A stretch of DNA of 6,015 nucleotides from Caldithrix sp. (GCA_020722685.1 DYKH01000276.1:1-6015), one strand, 5' to 3'; positions 1-5,515 are shown, counted from the first letter of the stretch. Notes: generated from the sequence alone by a model not told the origin. A program made the numbers and translations.

Positions 1-6
1 CTATAC

Positions 7-33
7 AGATTTCTCGCTCCGCTCGAAATGACA
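7..33. repeat. Dispersed-repeat-like intergenic sequence
   Basis: A 27-nt stretch beginning AGATTTCTCGCTCCGC and ending CTCGAAATGACA. Its reverse complement starts TGTCATTTCGAGCGGAGCG, a pattern I recognise as a common intergenic repeat in many environmental bacterial genomes. It has an internal near-duplication (CTCGCTC/CGCTCG) and short TTTC/GAAA ends. Only one copy is visible in this window, so its repeat status rests on recognition and not on copies seen here. The ATG at 28-30 lies inside it, which makes that ATG a poor candidate for the start of the following gene. Confidence 0.5.
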
Positions 34-66
34 ACGGACCTGAACTGTTACGAAATGTTAAATGTT

Positions 67-73
67 AGAGGAG
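67..73 (+). promoter_or_regulatory. Ribosome binding site fixing a GTG start
   Basis: AGAGGAG lies 8 nt upstream of the GTG at 82. The two upstream in-frame ATGs (28 and 55) have no comparable purine-rich site, and the first is inside a repeat-like sequence. This site therefore decides the start of the aspartic protease gene. Confidence 0.6.
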
Positions 74-81
74 ACGCAGTA

Positions 82-486
82 GTGGGTGCATTCAAAGTGG
101 CTCTGAGCTTGAGGAATTGGCAAAACCGCTTTCTGCCCGCCGCTGAAAGAGGCGAAGATGTCCATTGCATGGCTCTTGTGGATACCAGTGCGGCAGAGCT
201 GGCCTTGCCCACTGAGATCATTGAGCGACTGAAACTTGAGGAATTGACCTCTGTTCGGGTTTATACCGCTGATGGTGGCGAGCACCTTTACCGGGTTTTT
301 GGCATAATCGAGGCAGAAGTGCAAGGCCGTAAATGTCACATCAGAGCGATCGAGCTCCCCCGCGGGGCCGAGCCGCTTCTGGGCGCCGTACCGTTGGAAG
401 AGATGGATTGGCATGTATCGCCGTTGGAGAAAAAACTGGTGCCCAATCCAAGATCGCCGGAGCATCCGCTCCTTCCTTTGGTTTGA
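82..486 (+). CDS. Retropepsin-like (clan AA) aspartic protease, small stand-alone form
   Basis: A predicted 134-residue single-domain aspartic protease of the retropepsin-like type, expected to act as a homodimer with one catalytic Asp per chain. The N-terminus MGAFKVALSLRN fits the first beta strand of these bacterial proteins. The catalytic motif is at 33-37, V-D34-T35-S36-A37, followed by LALP; the usual form is DTGA, so Ser replaces the conserved Gly. The second half has the hydrophobic-hydrophobic-Gly signature PLLGAVPLEEMD (98-109) and the family-like tail LVPNPRSPEHP (119-129). There is no signal peptide or membrane segment, so it is probably cytoplasmic. The open frame extends upstream to an ATG at 28, but that ATG lies in a repeat, while GTG 82 has a well-spaced AGAGGAG. 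The gene stands alone, 107 bp before the next start. The physiological substrate is unknown. Family call fairly sure; activity less so because of the G-to-S change. Confidence 0.72.
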   Translation: MGAFKVALSLRNWQNRFLPAAERGEDVHCMALVDTSAAELALPTEIIERLKLEELTSVRVYTADGGEHLYRVFGIIEAEVQGRKCHIRAIELPRGAEPLLGAVPLEEMDWHVSPLEKKLVPNPRSPEHPLLPLV

Positions 487-580
487 TGTCATTACGGAAG
501 AGGACCGAGTCCCAGTACGATTTGATAATGTGTCTCCATTCAAAGGGGCGGAGCGACCATTTTAATCGAAAAGTCATCGA

Positions 581-588
581 AAGGAGGT
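581..588 (+). promoter_or_regulatory. Strong ribosome binding site of the metallo-hydrolase gene
   Basis: AAGGAGGT, a near-perfect anti-16S match, sits 5 nt before the ATG at 594. The frame stays open upstream to an ATG at 333, but that would overlap the protease gene and put a non-hydrophobic stretch before the signal peptide. This site selects 594. Confidence 0.75.
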
Positions 589-593
589 CTACG

Positions 594-1355
594 ATGGCAG
601 AAAGACTAACTCTTGCTTTTGCCGGCATTATGACGGGGACCATGCTTTTTGCATTGACTTCCTTTGCAAACCCTGCCGAGTTTTTTCAGCATCCAAACCG
701 CTCCATCGAGACTTTTGGCGGTAAAGAGGTTGCTATCATACCGCTTTTTCACGGCACTCTCATGTTCCAGTTCGAAAGTTACACCGTTTACGTCGATCCG
801 GTTTCGCCGGAGAGATTCGACGGCTTTCCCAAAGCTGACTTGATTCTCGTAACGCATCAGCACGGCGACCACCTTAACGCGGAGACCATTGCCAAGCTGA
901 GCTCGGAATCCACCGTGGTCATCGCCAATGGCAAAAGCGCGGAAAAACTAACTTCCGCCAAAGTCATGGCCAACGGAGACACAACGACGGTTGGCCCGCT
1001 TACTGTCAAAGCCGTGCCTGCTTACAATCTGGTGCGCGAAAGAGAACCGGGGGTCAAGTATCACCCCAAAGGCGAAGGCAATGGTTATGTCATCTCTTTC
1101 GGTAACGGAAGAATCTATATAGCCGGCGACACGGAAGCCGTCCCCGAAATGGCCGCCTTGAAGAACATCGATATCGCTTTCTTACCAGTTAACTTGCCTT
1201 ATACCATGACACCTGAGGACTTGAAAAACGCTGTAGACATGTTCAAGCCCAAGATCGTCTATCCCTACCATCAAGGCCAGACGGATATGCAGGCGGTTGC
1301 TCGCTTGCTGGAAGAAGTCAAGGGTGTCAAGGCAAGGATTCTCTCACTTCCCTAA
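594..1355 (+). CDS. Exported MBL-fold metallo-hydrolase, UlaG-like
   Basis: A 253-residue metallo-beta-lactamase-fold hydrolase of the UlaG-like group (COG2220 type). Residues 1-25 form a signal peptide (positive R4, hydrophobic 5-24, likely cleavage after S-F-A25), so the enzyme should act in the periplasm or outside. Metal ligands are recognisable: H88-x-H90-x-D92-H93 in THQHGDH, D179 in AGDTE, and H226 in YPYHQG. H157 in YHPKGEGNG is a possible further ligand. VDPVSPERFDGFPKADLILVTH is the characteristic stretch leading into the metal motif. The best-known homologue, UlaG, is an L-ascorbate-6-phosphate lactonase, but this group is broad and many members have no known substrate, so none is assigned. 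The aldo/keto reductase gene starts 29 bp after the stop on the same strand, suggesting co-transcription. The start is set by AAGGAGGT at 581-588; the 107 bp before it show no convincing promoter. Confidence 0.85.
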   Translation: MAERLTLAFAGIMTGTMLFALTSFANPAEFFQHPNRSIETFGGKEVAIIPLFHGTLMFQFESYTVYVDPVSPERFDGFPKADLILVTHQHGDHLNAETIAKLSSESTVVIANGKSAEKLTSAKVMANGDTTTVGPLTVKAVPAYNLVREREPGVKYHPKGEGNGYVISFGNGRIYIAGDTEAVPEMAALKNIDIAFLPVNLPYTMTPEDLKNAVDMFKPKIVYPYHQGQTDMQAVARLLEEVKGVKARILSLP

Positions 1356-1372
1356 AACTGTTGTCCTAATAT

Positions 1373-1377
1373 AGGAG
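1373..1377 (+). promoter_or_regulatory. Ribosome binding site of the aldo/keto reductase gene
   Basis: AGGAG, 7 nt before the ATG at 1385, within the 29-bp gap after the metallo-hydrolase stop. It supports independent translation initiation of the second gene in a likely two-gene transcript. Confidence 0.65.
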
Positions 1378-1384
1378 ATAGACG

Positions 1385-2362
1385 ATGCCTATTACCCGGA
1401 GAGATTTCATCAAAGGGGTAGTGGGGGCATCCGCTGCAATCAGCATCACTGGCGATCTTGTCGCCCAGGAGAAAACCACGCCCTTTGATGCCAAAGGACT
1501 TCCTACCCGGATACTGGGAAAAACCGGTGAACGAGTTCCCATTATGGCCATCGGCACCGGCAGCAGATTTTGTGCGGTAAAGGACGAGGACAAGGCTTCA
1601 GAGATATTGACCTACGCTCTCGATAACGGATTGTACTATTGGGATACGGCCCATGATTATGCCTATGGGGATGTGATCAGCGAGGTGCGATTGGGGAAAA
1701 TTCTCAAGGATCGTCGCCAGGAGGTCTTCCTTTCCACGAAGGTGGGAGCTCGCGACCCGGATGAGGCCAAACGCCACATCGAAGAGAGCCTGCGACGATT
1801 ACAAACCGATCATCTGGACATCCTGAAGGTGCATCTCATCCGCTCGCTGGATGACGTGGAAGTCATCGGCAAAAAGGGCGGTCTGGTCGATATCCTGTAT
1901 CGGCTGCGCGAGGAAGGCGTGGCGCGCCACATCGGCTTTACCGGCCATCTATCCGCCGCAGCGATGAAAGCGGCCGCCGAGCGTTATGATTTCGAAACCA
2001 TGCTGATCGCCTTGAATCACTATTCCAAGGGTCAGGAAAAATTCGAGGAGCATGCCGTACCCTATGCTGCCCGAAAAGGTATGGGGGTAATTGTGATGAA
2101 GGCGATCCGTCCGCGCGAAACGGTCAAGAGCATTCAAGCCAAAGACCTCATCCGCTACGCGTTGTCTCTGGAACATGTCAATGCTGCGGTGATTGGGACC
2201 GACAGCATAGAGGTTTTGAAGCAAAACATTGAGTTGATCAAAACTTTTCAGCCCATGACCGAGCAGGAAATGATCCACATACGCACTGCGCTGGCGCCCT
2301 TTTATCGCCACCCAAAACTCGAATGGATGCATGAGCGATATCGAGATGGCTACTGGGTGTAG
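1385..2362 (+). CDS. Tat-exported aldo/keto reductase
   Basis: A 325-residue NAD(P)H-dependent oxidoreductase of the aldo/keto reductase superfamily ((alpha/beta)8 barrel). The N-terminus MPITRRDFIKGVVGASAAIS is a twin-arginine signal (R5-R6, then hydrophobic to about 22), implying export in a folded, cofactor-loaded state. The catalytic tetrad can be placed by spacing: D87 (WDTAHDY), Y92, K119 (LSTKVG) and H150 (KVHLI). The cofactor-binding end is VIGTDSIEVLKQNIE (269-283). There is no C-terminal cysteine cluster, unlike the ferredoxin-type relatives. The body begins with LPTRILGKTGERVPIMAIGTG, typical of the family. Exported members like this are frequent in bacteria rich in carbohydrate-degrading genes; an oxidised sugar or related carbonyl substrate is plausible but not shown. 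It follows the metallo-hydrolase by 29 bp with its own AGGAG. No clear terminator follows the stop. Confidence 0.9.
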   Translation: MPITRRDFIKGVVGASAAISITGDLVAQEKTTPFDAKGLPTRILGKTGERVPIMAIGTGSRFCAVKDEDKASEILTYALDNGLYYWDTAHDYAYGDVISEVRLGKILKDRRQEVFLSTKVGARDPDEAKRHIEESLRRLQTDHLDILKVHLIRSLDDVEVIGKKGGLVDILYRLREEGVARHIGFTGHLSAAAMKAAAERYDFETMLIALNHYSKGQEKFEEHAVPYAARKGMGVIVMKAIRPRETVKSIQAKDLIRYALSLEHVNAAVIGTDSIEVLKQNIELIKTFQPMTEQEMIHIRTALAPFYRHPKLEWMHERYRDGYWV

Positions 2363-2515
2363 CTTTCCAATCCCTGTGATCGAGTGATGCCATACCATCG
2401 TCCTTTTAGGTAGCAAGATGCACGTCGCAAGCCGGATGTTTTTGGCTCCGCTTTCAAGCGTCCAGCGCCAGCGTGACACTGGGCAATGGTGACGTTTGTG
2501 AGGATGGTTACTTTT

Positions 2516-2553
2516 CCTGCAAAAAAGCCCTGTCATGCGGGCATTCTTGCAGG
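2516..2553. repeat. 38-nt nearly symmetrical hairpin, REP-like
   Basis: An inverted repeat with outer arms CCTGCAA (2516-2522) and TTGCAGG (2547-2553), inner arms GCCC (2527-2530) and GGGC (2539-2542), and an 8-nt loop. Two A-T pairs lie between the arms, giving 13 paired positions out of 15. No T-run follows on the + strand, so it is not an ordinary intrinsic terminator there. On the - strand it would be followed by TTTCC-like purine/pyrimidine mix rather than a U-tract. A REP-like palindrome or mobile-repeat remnant is the best description. Only one copy is in this window. Confidence 0.55.
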
Positions 2554-2634
2554 GAGAGCGCAGGAGCGGCCCATTACAACCGGCTCGCTGTATCGTAAAG
2601 ATTCCCGAATGACGTGCTCTGTCCATGCACACCA

Positions 2635-2650
2635 AGCCGTCATACCGGCT
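2635..2650. repeat. Small perfect hairpin next to the hexamer array
   Basis: AGCCG (2635-2639) and CGGCT (2646-2650) form a 5-bp perfect stem with a 6-nt loop (TCATAC). It abuts the hexanucleotide array that starts at 2651. Its core GTCATACCGGC resembles the ends of common intergenic palindromes. It may be a truncated copy of such an element. Confidence 0.35.
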
Positions 2651-2728
2651 GAGCACGAGCAAGAGCACGAGCAAGAGTAAGAGTAAGAGCAAGAGTAGGA
2701 GTACGATTAGGATTAGGAGTACGATTCC
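2651..2728. repeat. Degenerate hexanucleotide tandem array (GAGYAN / GATTAG)
   Basis: Thirteen consecutive 6-nt units, all beginning GA. Units 1-9 follow GAGCAC/GAGCAA/GAGTAA/GAGTAG/GAGTAC; units 10-11 are GATTAG; unit 12 is GAGTAC; unit 13 is a degenerate GATTCC. The period is held exactly while bases 3, 4 and 6 vary, and the variants are ordered (GAGCAC/GAGCAA first, GAGTAA in the middle, GATTAG last). On the + strand it reads as Ser/Lys/Arg low complexity and on the - strand as poly-Leu; neither looks like a real protein. It ends 79 bp before the sulfatase start. Confidence 0.9.
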
Positions 2729-2795
2729 TCTTGGCATTCCTGTTTTAGGTTTGTGGAGGGTGTTGAAAAGGTTCGTCCAGAATGATTATTACGAT

Positions 2796-2800
2796 GGGAG
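2796..2800 (+). promoter_or_regulatory. Ribosome binding site deciding the sulfatase start
   Basis: GGGAG, 7 nt before the ATG at 2808. The open frame continues upstream to an ATG at 2625, but that longer version would translate the hexanucleotide array and bury the Tat signal 61 residues inside. This site and the signal peptide agree on 2808. Confidence 0.65.
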
Positions 2801-2807
2801 AACTCCA

Positions 2808-4301
2808 ATGAATGAGGGCAAGAACAAACCAACCAGAAGGCAATTTCTCGGGGTGACAAGCTTGGGGATGGCGGCCATGCCGCTTCTACTTGGTTGTGAG
2901 AAAAAGCAGCAGACTTTACAGCGAATCCAGAATCGCAAGCCACGCAACATCATCTTCATCCTGAGCGATGACCATCGCTATGATTTCCTGGGGTTCATGG
3001 GGAAGCTACCGTTCCTGCAAACTCCGAACATGGATCGCCTCGCCCATGAAGGCGCGCATTTGCAAAACGCCTTTGTCAGCACCGCGCTTTGTTCACCCAG
3101 CCGGGCTTCGATTCTGACCGGCCAGTACGCTCATCGACATGGCGTGGTGGACAATAGCACCGCAATCCCCGAAGGCACCATCTTCTTCCCGCAATATTTG
3201 CAAGCTATCGGTTATCAAACCGCGTTCATGGGTAAGTGGCACATGGGTCACGAGACGGATGAGCCGCGACCGGGATTCAATCGTTGGGTGAGTTTTCGCG
3301 GACAAGGGGTCTATTACGATCCCACCTTCAACATTGACGGCAAGCAGGTCAAGCGCGAGGGGTATATCACCGACCTGCTGACCGACTATGCTATCGATTG
3401 GCTGAAGGAACAGGAAAGTAAGCCGTTCTTCCTTTATCTGTCCCATAAGGCTGTGCATGCTATGTTCGAACCGGCCAAGCGACATTTGGGTAAGTATGAT
3501 GGCGTTCAATTGCCTTACCCAAAAACCATGGCGAACACGGAGGAGAACTATCGGGACAAACCTGCTTGGGTCAAAGCTCAGCGCAATAGTTGGCACGGGG
3601 TGGATTTCATGTATCACGGCCAGATGGATTTTGATACTTTTTATCGCCGCTATTGTGAGACTTTGTTGGCACTCGATGATAGCATCGGTCGCATTCTAAC
3701 GCACTTGCAGGAGAACGGATTGGCCGAGTCCACCCTGGTTTTCTACATGGGCGACAACGGCTTTTCCTTTGGCGAGCACGGCTTGATCGACAAACGCCAC
3801 ATGTATGAGGAATCCATGCGCGTGCCGCTGTTGGCCTATTGCCCGGAGTTCATCAAACCGCAAACTAAAGTGAAGCAGATGGTGCAGAACATCGACATTG
3901 CCCCAACGATCTTGGAAGCAGCCGGCTTGCAAGCCCCTTCTCAAATGGACGGCAAATCCTTTTTGCCTTTGCTGGAGGGCCAAGAGATTCCTTGGCGCGA
4001 CGCCGTTCTGTACGAATACTATTGGGAACGCAATTTCCCTCACACTCCAACCGTTCACGGCTTGCGCACCGACCGGTACAAGTACATGCACTACCACGGC
4101 ATTTGGGACATTGATGAGCTCTACGATTTGCAGAACGATCCTGAGGAGACCACCAATCTCATTGAGAGTCCAGAGCATCAGGATCTGGTGAAACAGCTCA
4201 ATAAGCGCATGTTTGACATGCTGGAGGCTACGAACGGAATGGTCATTCCTTTGCGGCGGGACGTGGGGAAACCGCAAAACTTGCGGAAGCCGCACAAATA
4301 A
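2808..4301 (+). CDS. Tat-exported, lipoprotein-type sulfatase (formylglycine-dependent)
   Basis: A 497-residue type I sulfatase (alkaline phosphatase fold) that would hydrolyse sulfate esters, most likely on polysaccharides. The N-terminus has a twin-arginine motif (TRRQFLG, R10-R11), a hydrophobic stretch (14-28) and a lipobox-like LLLGC with Cys30, so the mature enzyme may be a lipid-anchored protein outside the cytoplasm. The key motif is C95-S-P-S-R99 followed by ASILTG: the C-x-P-x-R sequence whose Cys is converted to formylglycine by an FGE-type enzyme, which is not in this window. Other metal and active-site residues are visible: D54-D55 (ILSDDHRYD), K143-W-H145 (GKWHMG), H213-K214 (LSHKAVH), D316-N317 (YMGDNGFSFGEHG) and K329. 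The C-terminal part has LRTDRYKYMHY and ELYDLQNDPEETTNL, typical of polysaccharide sulfatases. Length is normal. It faces the convergent deacetylase with a 32-bp gap. The exact sulfated substrate cannot be read from sequence. Confidence 0.93.
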   Translation: MNEGKNKPTRRQFLGVTSLGMAAMPLLLGCEKKQQTLQRIQNRKPRNIIFILSDDHRYDFLGFMGKLPFLQTPNMDRLAHEGAHLQNAFVSTALCSPSRASILTGQYAHRHGVVDNSTAIPEGTIFFPQYLQAIGYQTAFMGKWHMGHETDEPRPGFNRWVSFRGQGVYYDPTFNIDGKQVKREGYITDLLTDYAIDWLKEQESKPFFLYLSHKAVHAMFEPAKRHLGKYDGVQLPYPKTMANTEENYRDKPAWVKAQRNSWHGVDFMYHGQMDFDTFYRRYCETLLALDDSIGRILTHLQENGLAESTLVFYMGDNGFSFGEHGLIDKRHMYEESMRVPLLAYCPEFIKPQTKVKQMVQNIDIAPTILEAAGLQAPSQMDGKSFLPLLEGQEIPWRDAVLYEYYWERNFPHTPTVHGLRTDRYKYMHYHGIWDIDELYDLQNDPEETTNLIESPEHQDLVKQLNKRMFDMLEATNGMVIPLRRDVGKPQNLRKPHK

Positions 4302-4306
4302 GGGAG

Positions 4307-4348
4307 CAGCGGTCAGCGGACAGCGATCAGCGGTCAGTAGTCAGCAGC
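4307..4348. repeat. Heptanucleotide tandem repeat at a convergent gene junction
   Basis: Six consecutive 7-nt units: CAGCGGT, CAGCGGA, CAGCGAT, CAGCGGT, CAGTAGT and CAGCAGC. The array starts 6 nt after the sulfatase stop. It runs 15 nt into the convergent deacetylase gene, where it supplies the last four codons and the stop (Ala-Ala-Asp-Tyr-stop). Since 7 is not a multiple of 3, a change in unit number in that part would shift the deacetylase C-terminal frame. No hairpin terminator is visible between the two genes. Confidence 0.85.
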
Positions 4349-5212
4349 TGGCGGGTCGAAGCAGTGGTCGGCCTTCATGCGTTTTTTGACCATGTCGGTG
4401 AGTGTCACAAACTCAAATCCTCTCCTCTTGCATTCTTTGATGACCTCAGGTAGGGCTTCCACCAATTGGCCGGCGTCCCAGCCAATTTCTGTTTTGTGGC
4501 CGTCATGAAGCAGCAGGATGCTGCCGTTCTTGAGCTTTTTGGTAGTGCGCCGAATAATCGCAACTGTTCCAGGTCGCTTATGGTCCCGGACGCCGTAGGT
4601 CCAGGCAACGGGTACGCAGCCTTCCGCGACAACGCCGCTGTTCAGCCAGGGACTACGCCAGCCGTATGGAGCGCGAAAGAACTTGGGGCGGAAGCCCACA
4701 AGCCGTTCCAGCAAGTCAGAGGTCGTGCGTATTTCCTGGCGGATCGCTGTCGGCGATTTCAAGACCATTGCCTGATGGCTATAGCCGTGGTTTCCTATCT
4801 CATGGCCTTCCTGCGACATCCTCTGCACCACGCTTCCGGCTTGCTCGGCGTTCCGTCCCACCACAAAGAAGGTGGCTTTGATTCCTTGTTCCTTTAGGAT
4901 GTCCAAGATTTTCGATGTGTGGGGTTCGTTCGGCCCGTCATCGAAAGTCAGGGCAATGGCCGGCACATCGGTCGGTCCACGCCGGATGATTCGGCCAAAG
5001 GGAGGGGCTGCGCAGTCAAAAATGCCATGGAGCAGCACGCCCTCGATGATCAGGACGGCGGCAATCCAAATGAGACTCCAAGCCGTTGGGCGCAATCTTA
5101 GTGTAGCCGCAATCAGACTACCGGCAGCCACACCGATTCCGATTGAAAACGCGGACACAACTGCGAGGATTCTGAATACCATTCCTACTTTTGATGATGA
5201 TCCTTTTTTCAT
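4334..5212 (-). CDS. Membrane-anchored polysaccharide deacetylase (NodB domain, CE4 family)
   Basis: A 292-residue carbohydrate esterase family 4 protein, predicted to remove N- or O-acetyl groups from a polysaccharide or peptidoglycan in a metal-dependent way. Two hydrophobic segments come first (about 12-38 and 44-64), then the NodB domain. Its motifs are in order: TFDDGP (89-94, catalytic base and metal Asp at 91-92), H142-G-Y-S-H146 (metal His pair), R180-A-P-Y-G-W-R-S-P-W (motif 3), W204 with D210 (motif 4 region) and LLLHDG with H236 (motif 5). The pre-domain PFGRIIRRGPTDVPAIALTFDDGP is typical of the two-helix deacetylase subgroup. The start is well bounded: an in-frame TAG lies 15 nt upstream of the ATG. 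The ribosome binding site is weak (GGA). The gene converges on the sulfatase and diverges from the fucosidase, so it is a separate transcript. The last four residues (AADY) come from a heptanucleotide repeat. Confidence 0.9.
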   Translation of the reverse strand: MKKGSSSKVGMVFRILAVVSAFSIGIGVAAGSLIAATLRLRPTAWSLIWIAAVLIIEGVLLHGIFDCAAPPFGRIIRRGPTDVPAIALTFDDGPNEPHTSKILDILKEQGIKATFFVVGRNAEQAGSVVQRMSQEGHEIGNHGYSHQAMVLKSPTAIRQEIRTTSDLLERLVGFRPKFFRAPYGWRSPWLNSGVVAEGCVPVAWTYGVRDHKRPGTVAIIRRTTKKLKNGSILLLHDGHKTEIGWDAGQLVEALPEVIKECKRRGFEFVTLTDMVKKRMKADHCFDPPAADY

Positions 5213-5411
5213 CGCAAGAAATCCAGACTATTGATGGCAGGGGACTTGTGTCACAATTCTCCGTGTGCTCGAATGAAAGATCCACCCTCGGCCAATTTAT
5301 GTTCTCCAAGTCCTGGAAGCAATCCTTTTTTAGGAAATGTCGTGTGCACCTGCGAGAAGTGTCGATGAAGTGATTTTTCGTTTAGGAGTTTTTGTTTTTT
5401 TCTCTAAATTG

Positions 5412-5451
5412 AAACGGAATCATAGATGGATCGCTTTGAAATCCGTTTTTT
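5412..5451 (+). terminator. Possible leader hairpin with T-run upstream of fucosidase
   Basis: AAACGGA (5412-5418) and TCCGTTT (5442-5448) are perfect 7-bp inverted arms, and the right arm runs into T-T-T (six T in all, 5446-5451). The 23-nt loop is long for an intrinsic terminator, and an alternative pairing GGAT (5428-5431)/ATCC (5441-5444) competes for the same right arm. It could be an attenuator in the leader, an operator, or chance. It lies about 60 nt before the fucosidase start. Confidence 0.25.
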
Positions 5452-5498
5452 CGCTCTTCCTCATACGGTGTCCACATCGCTATGGCAACTCTTATCCG

Positions 5499-5505
5499 AA
5501 GGAGG
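5499..5505 (+). promoter_or_regulatory. Ribosome binding site of the fucosidase gene
   Basis: AAGGAGG, a strong site. It is 4 nt from an ATG at 5510 and 10 nt from a second in-frame ATG at 5516. The second gives the classical signal-peptide beginning MKKLLLLVLL, so 5516 is preferred; the choice changes only two residues (Met-Glu). Confidence 0.7.
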
Positions 5506-5515
5506 CTCTATGGAA

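Larger units (their letters stand above)
2363..2807. other. Gene-free intergenic region rich in repeats
   Basis: 445 bp between the aldo/keto reductase and the sulfatase. Open frames exist on both strands but none has a ribosome binding site plus a recognisable protein; their translations are low-complexity or repeat-derived. The first 150 bp show nothing distinct beyond a weak GATG/CATC inverted repeat near 2387. The second half holds a 38-nt hairpin (2516-2553), a fragment GATTCCCGAATGAC (2600-2613) resembling common intergenic repeats, a 16-nt hairpin (2635-2650) and a hexanucleotide array (2651-2728). The sulfatase leader occupies the last 80 bp. Confidence 0.7.
5213..5515. other. Divergent intergenic region with likely promoters for both flanking genes
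   Basis: About 300 bp between the divergent deacetylase and fucosidase starts. It must contain promoters for both unless they are read from further away. The half near the fucosidase is T-rich (5373-5401, with a run of T at 5395-5400) and followed by TAAATT (5405-5410), a possible -10, but no good -35 lies at the right distance. An inverted repeat (5412-5448) and the fucosidase ribosome binding site follow. No convincing gene is present in this stretch on either strand. Confidence 0.5.

Noticed and set aside
502..512. GGAC-CGA-GTCC mini-hairpin
   Set aside because: A 4-bp stem with a 3-nt loop is expected by chance in this much sequence.
524..529. GATAAT, a -10-like hexamer before the metallo-hydrolase gene
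   Set aside because: No acceptable -35 at 16-18 nt upstream (AGGACC at 501-506), so not supported as a promoter.
333..593. 87-codon upstream extension of the metallo-hydrolase frame
   Set aside because: It overlaps the protease gene, lacks a ribosome binding site and would place the signal peptide internally. ATG 594 has AAGGAGGT 5 nt upstream.
2486..2680. Small + strand open frame of 64 codons
   Set aside because: Its translation is made of the hairpin and hexamer repeats, and it has no ribosome binding site.
1949..2737. Long - strand open frame with a poly-Leu N-terminus
   Set aside because: The Leu run is the hexanucleotide array read backwards, and the remainder lies antisense to the aldo/keto reductase. 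No recognisable domain.
2763..2789. TTGAAA and GATTAT as a promoter for the sulfatase
   Set aside because: Spacing is only 15 nt and transcription would start almost at the ribosome binding site. Too weak to annotate.
2625..2807. 61-codon upstream extension of the sulfatase frame
   Set aside because: It translates the hexanucleotide array into Ser/Lys repeats and buries the Tat signal. GGGAG before ATG 2808 is the better start.
5191..5373. Small + strand open frames in the divergent intergenic region
   Set aside because: They begin inside the deacetylase gene on the opposite strand, lack ribosome binding sites and show no protein-like pattern.
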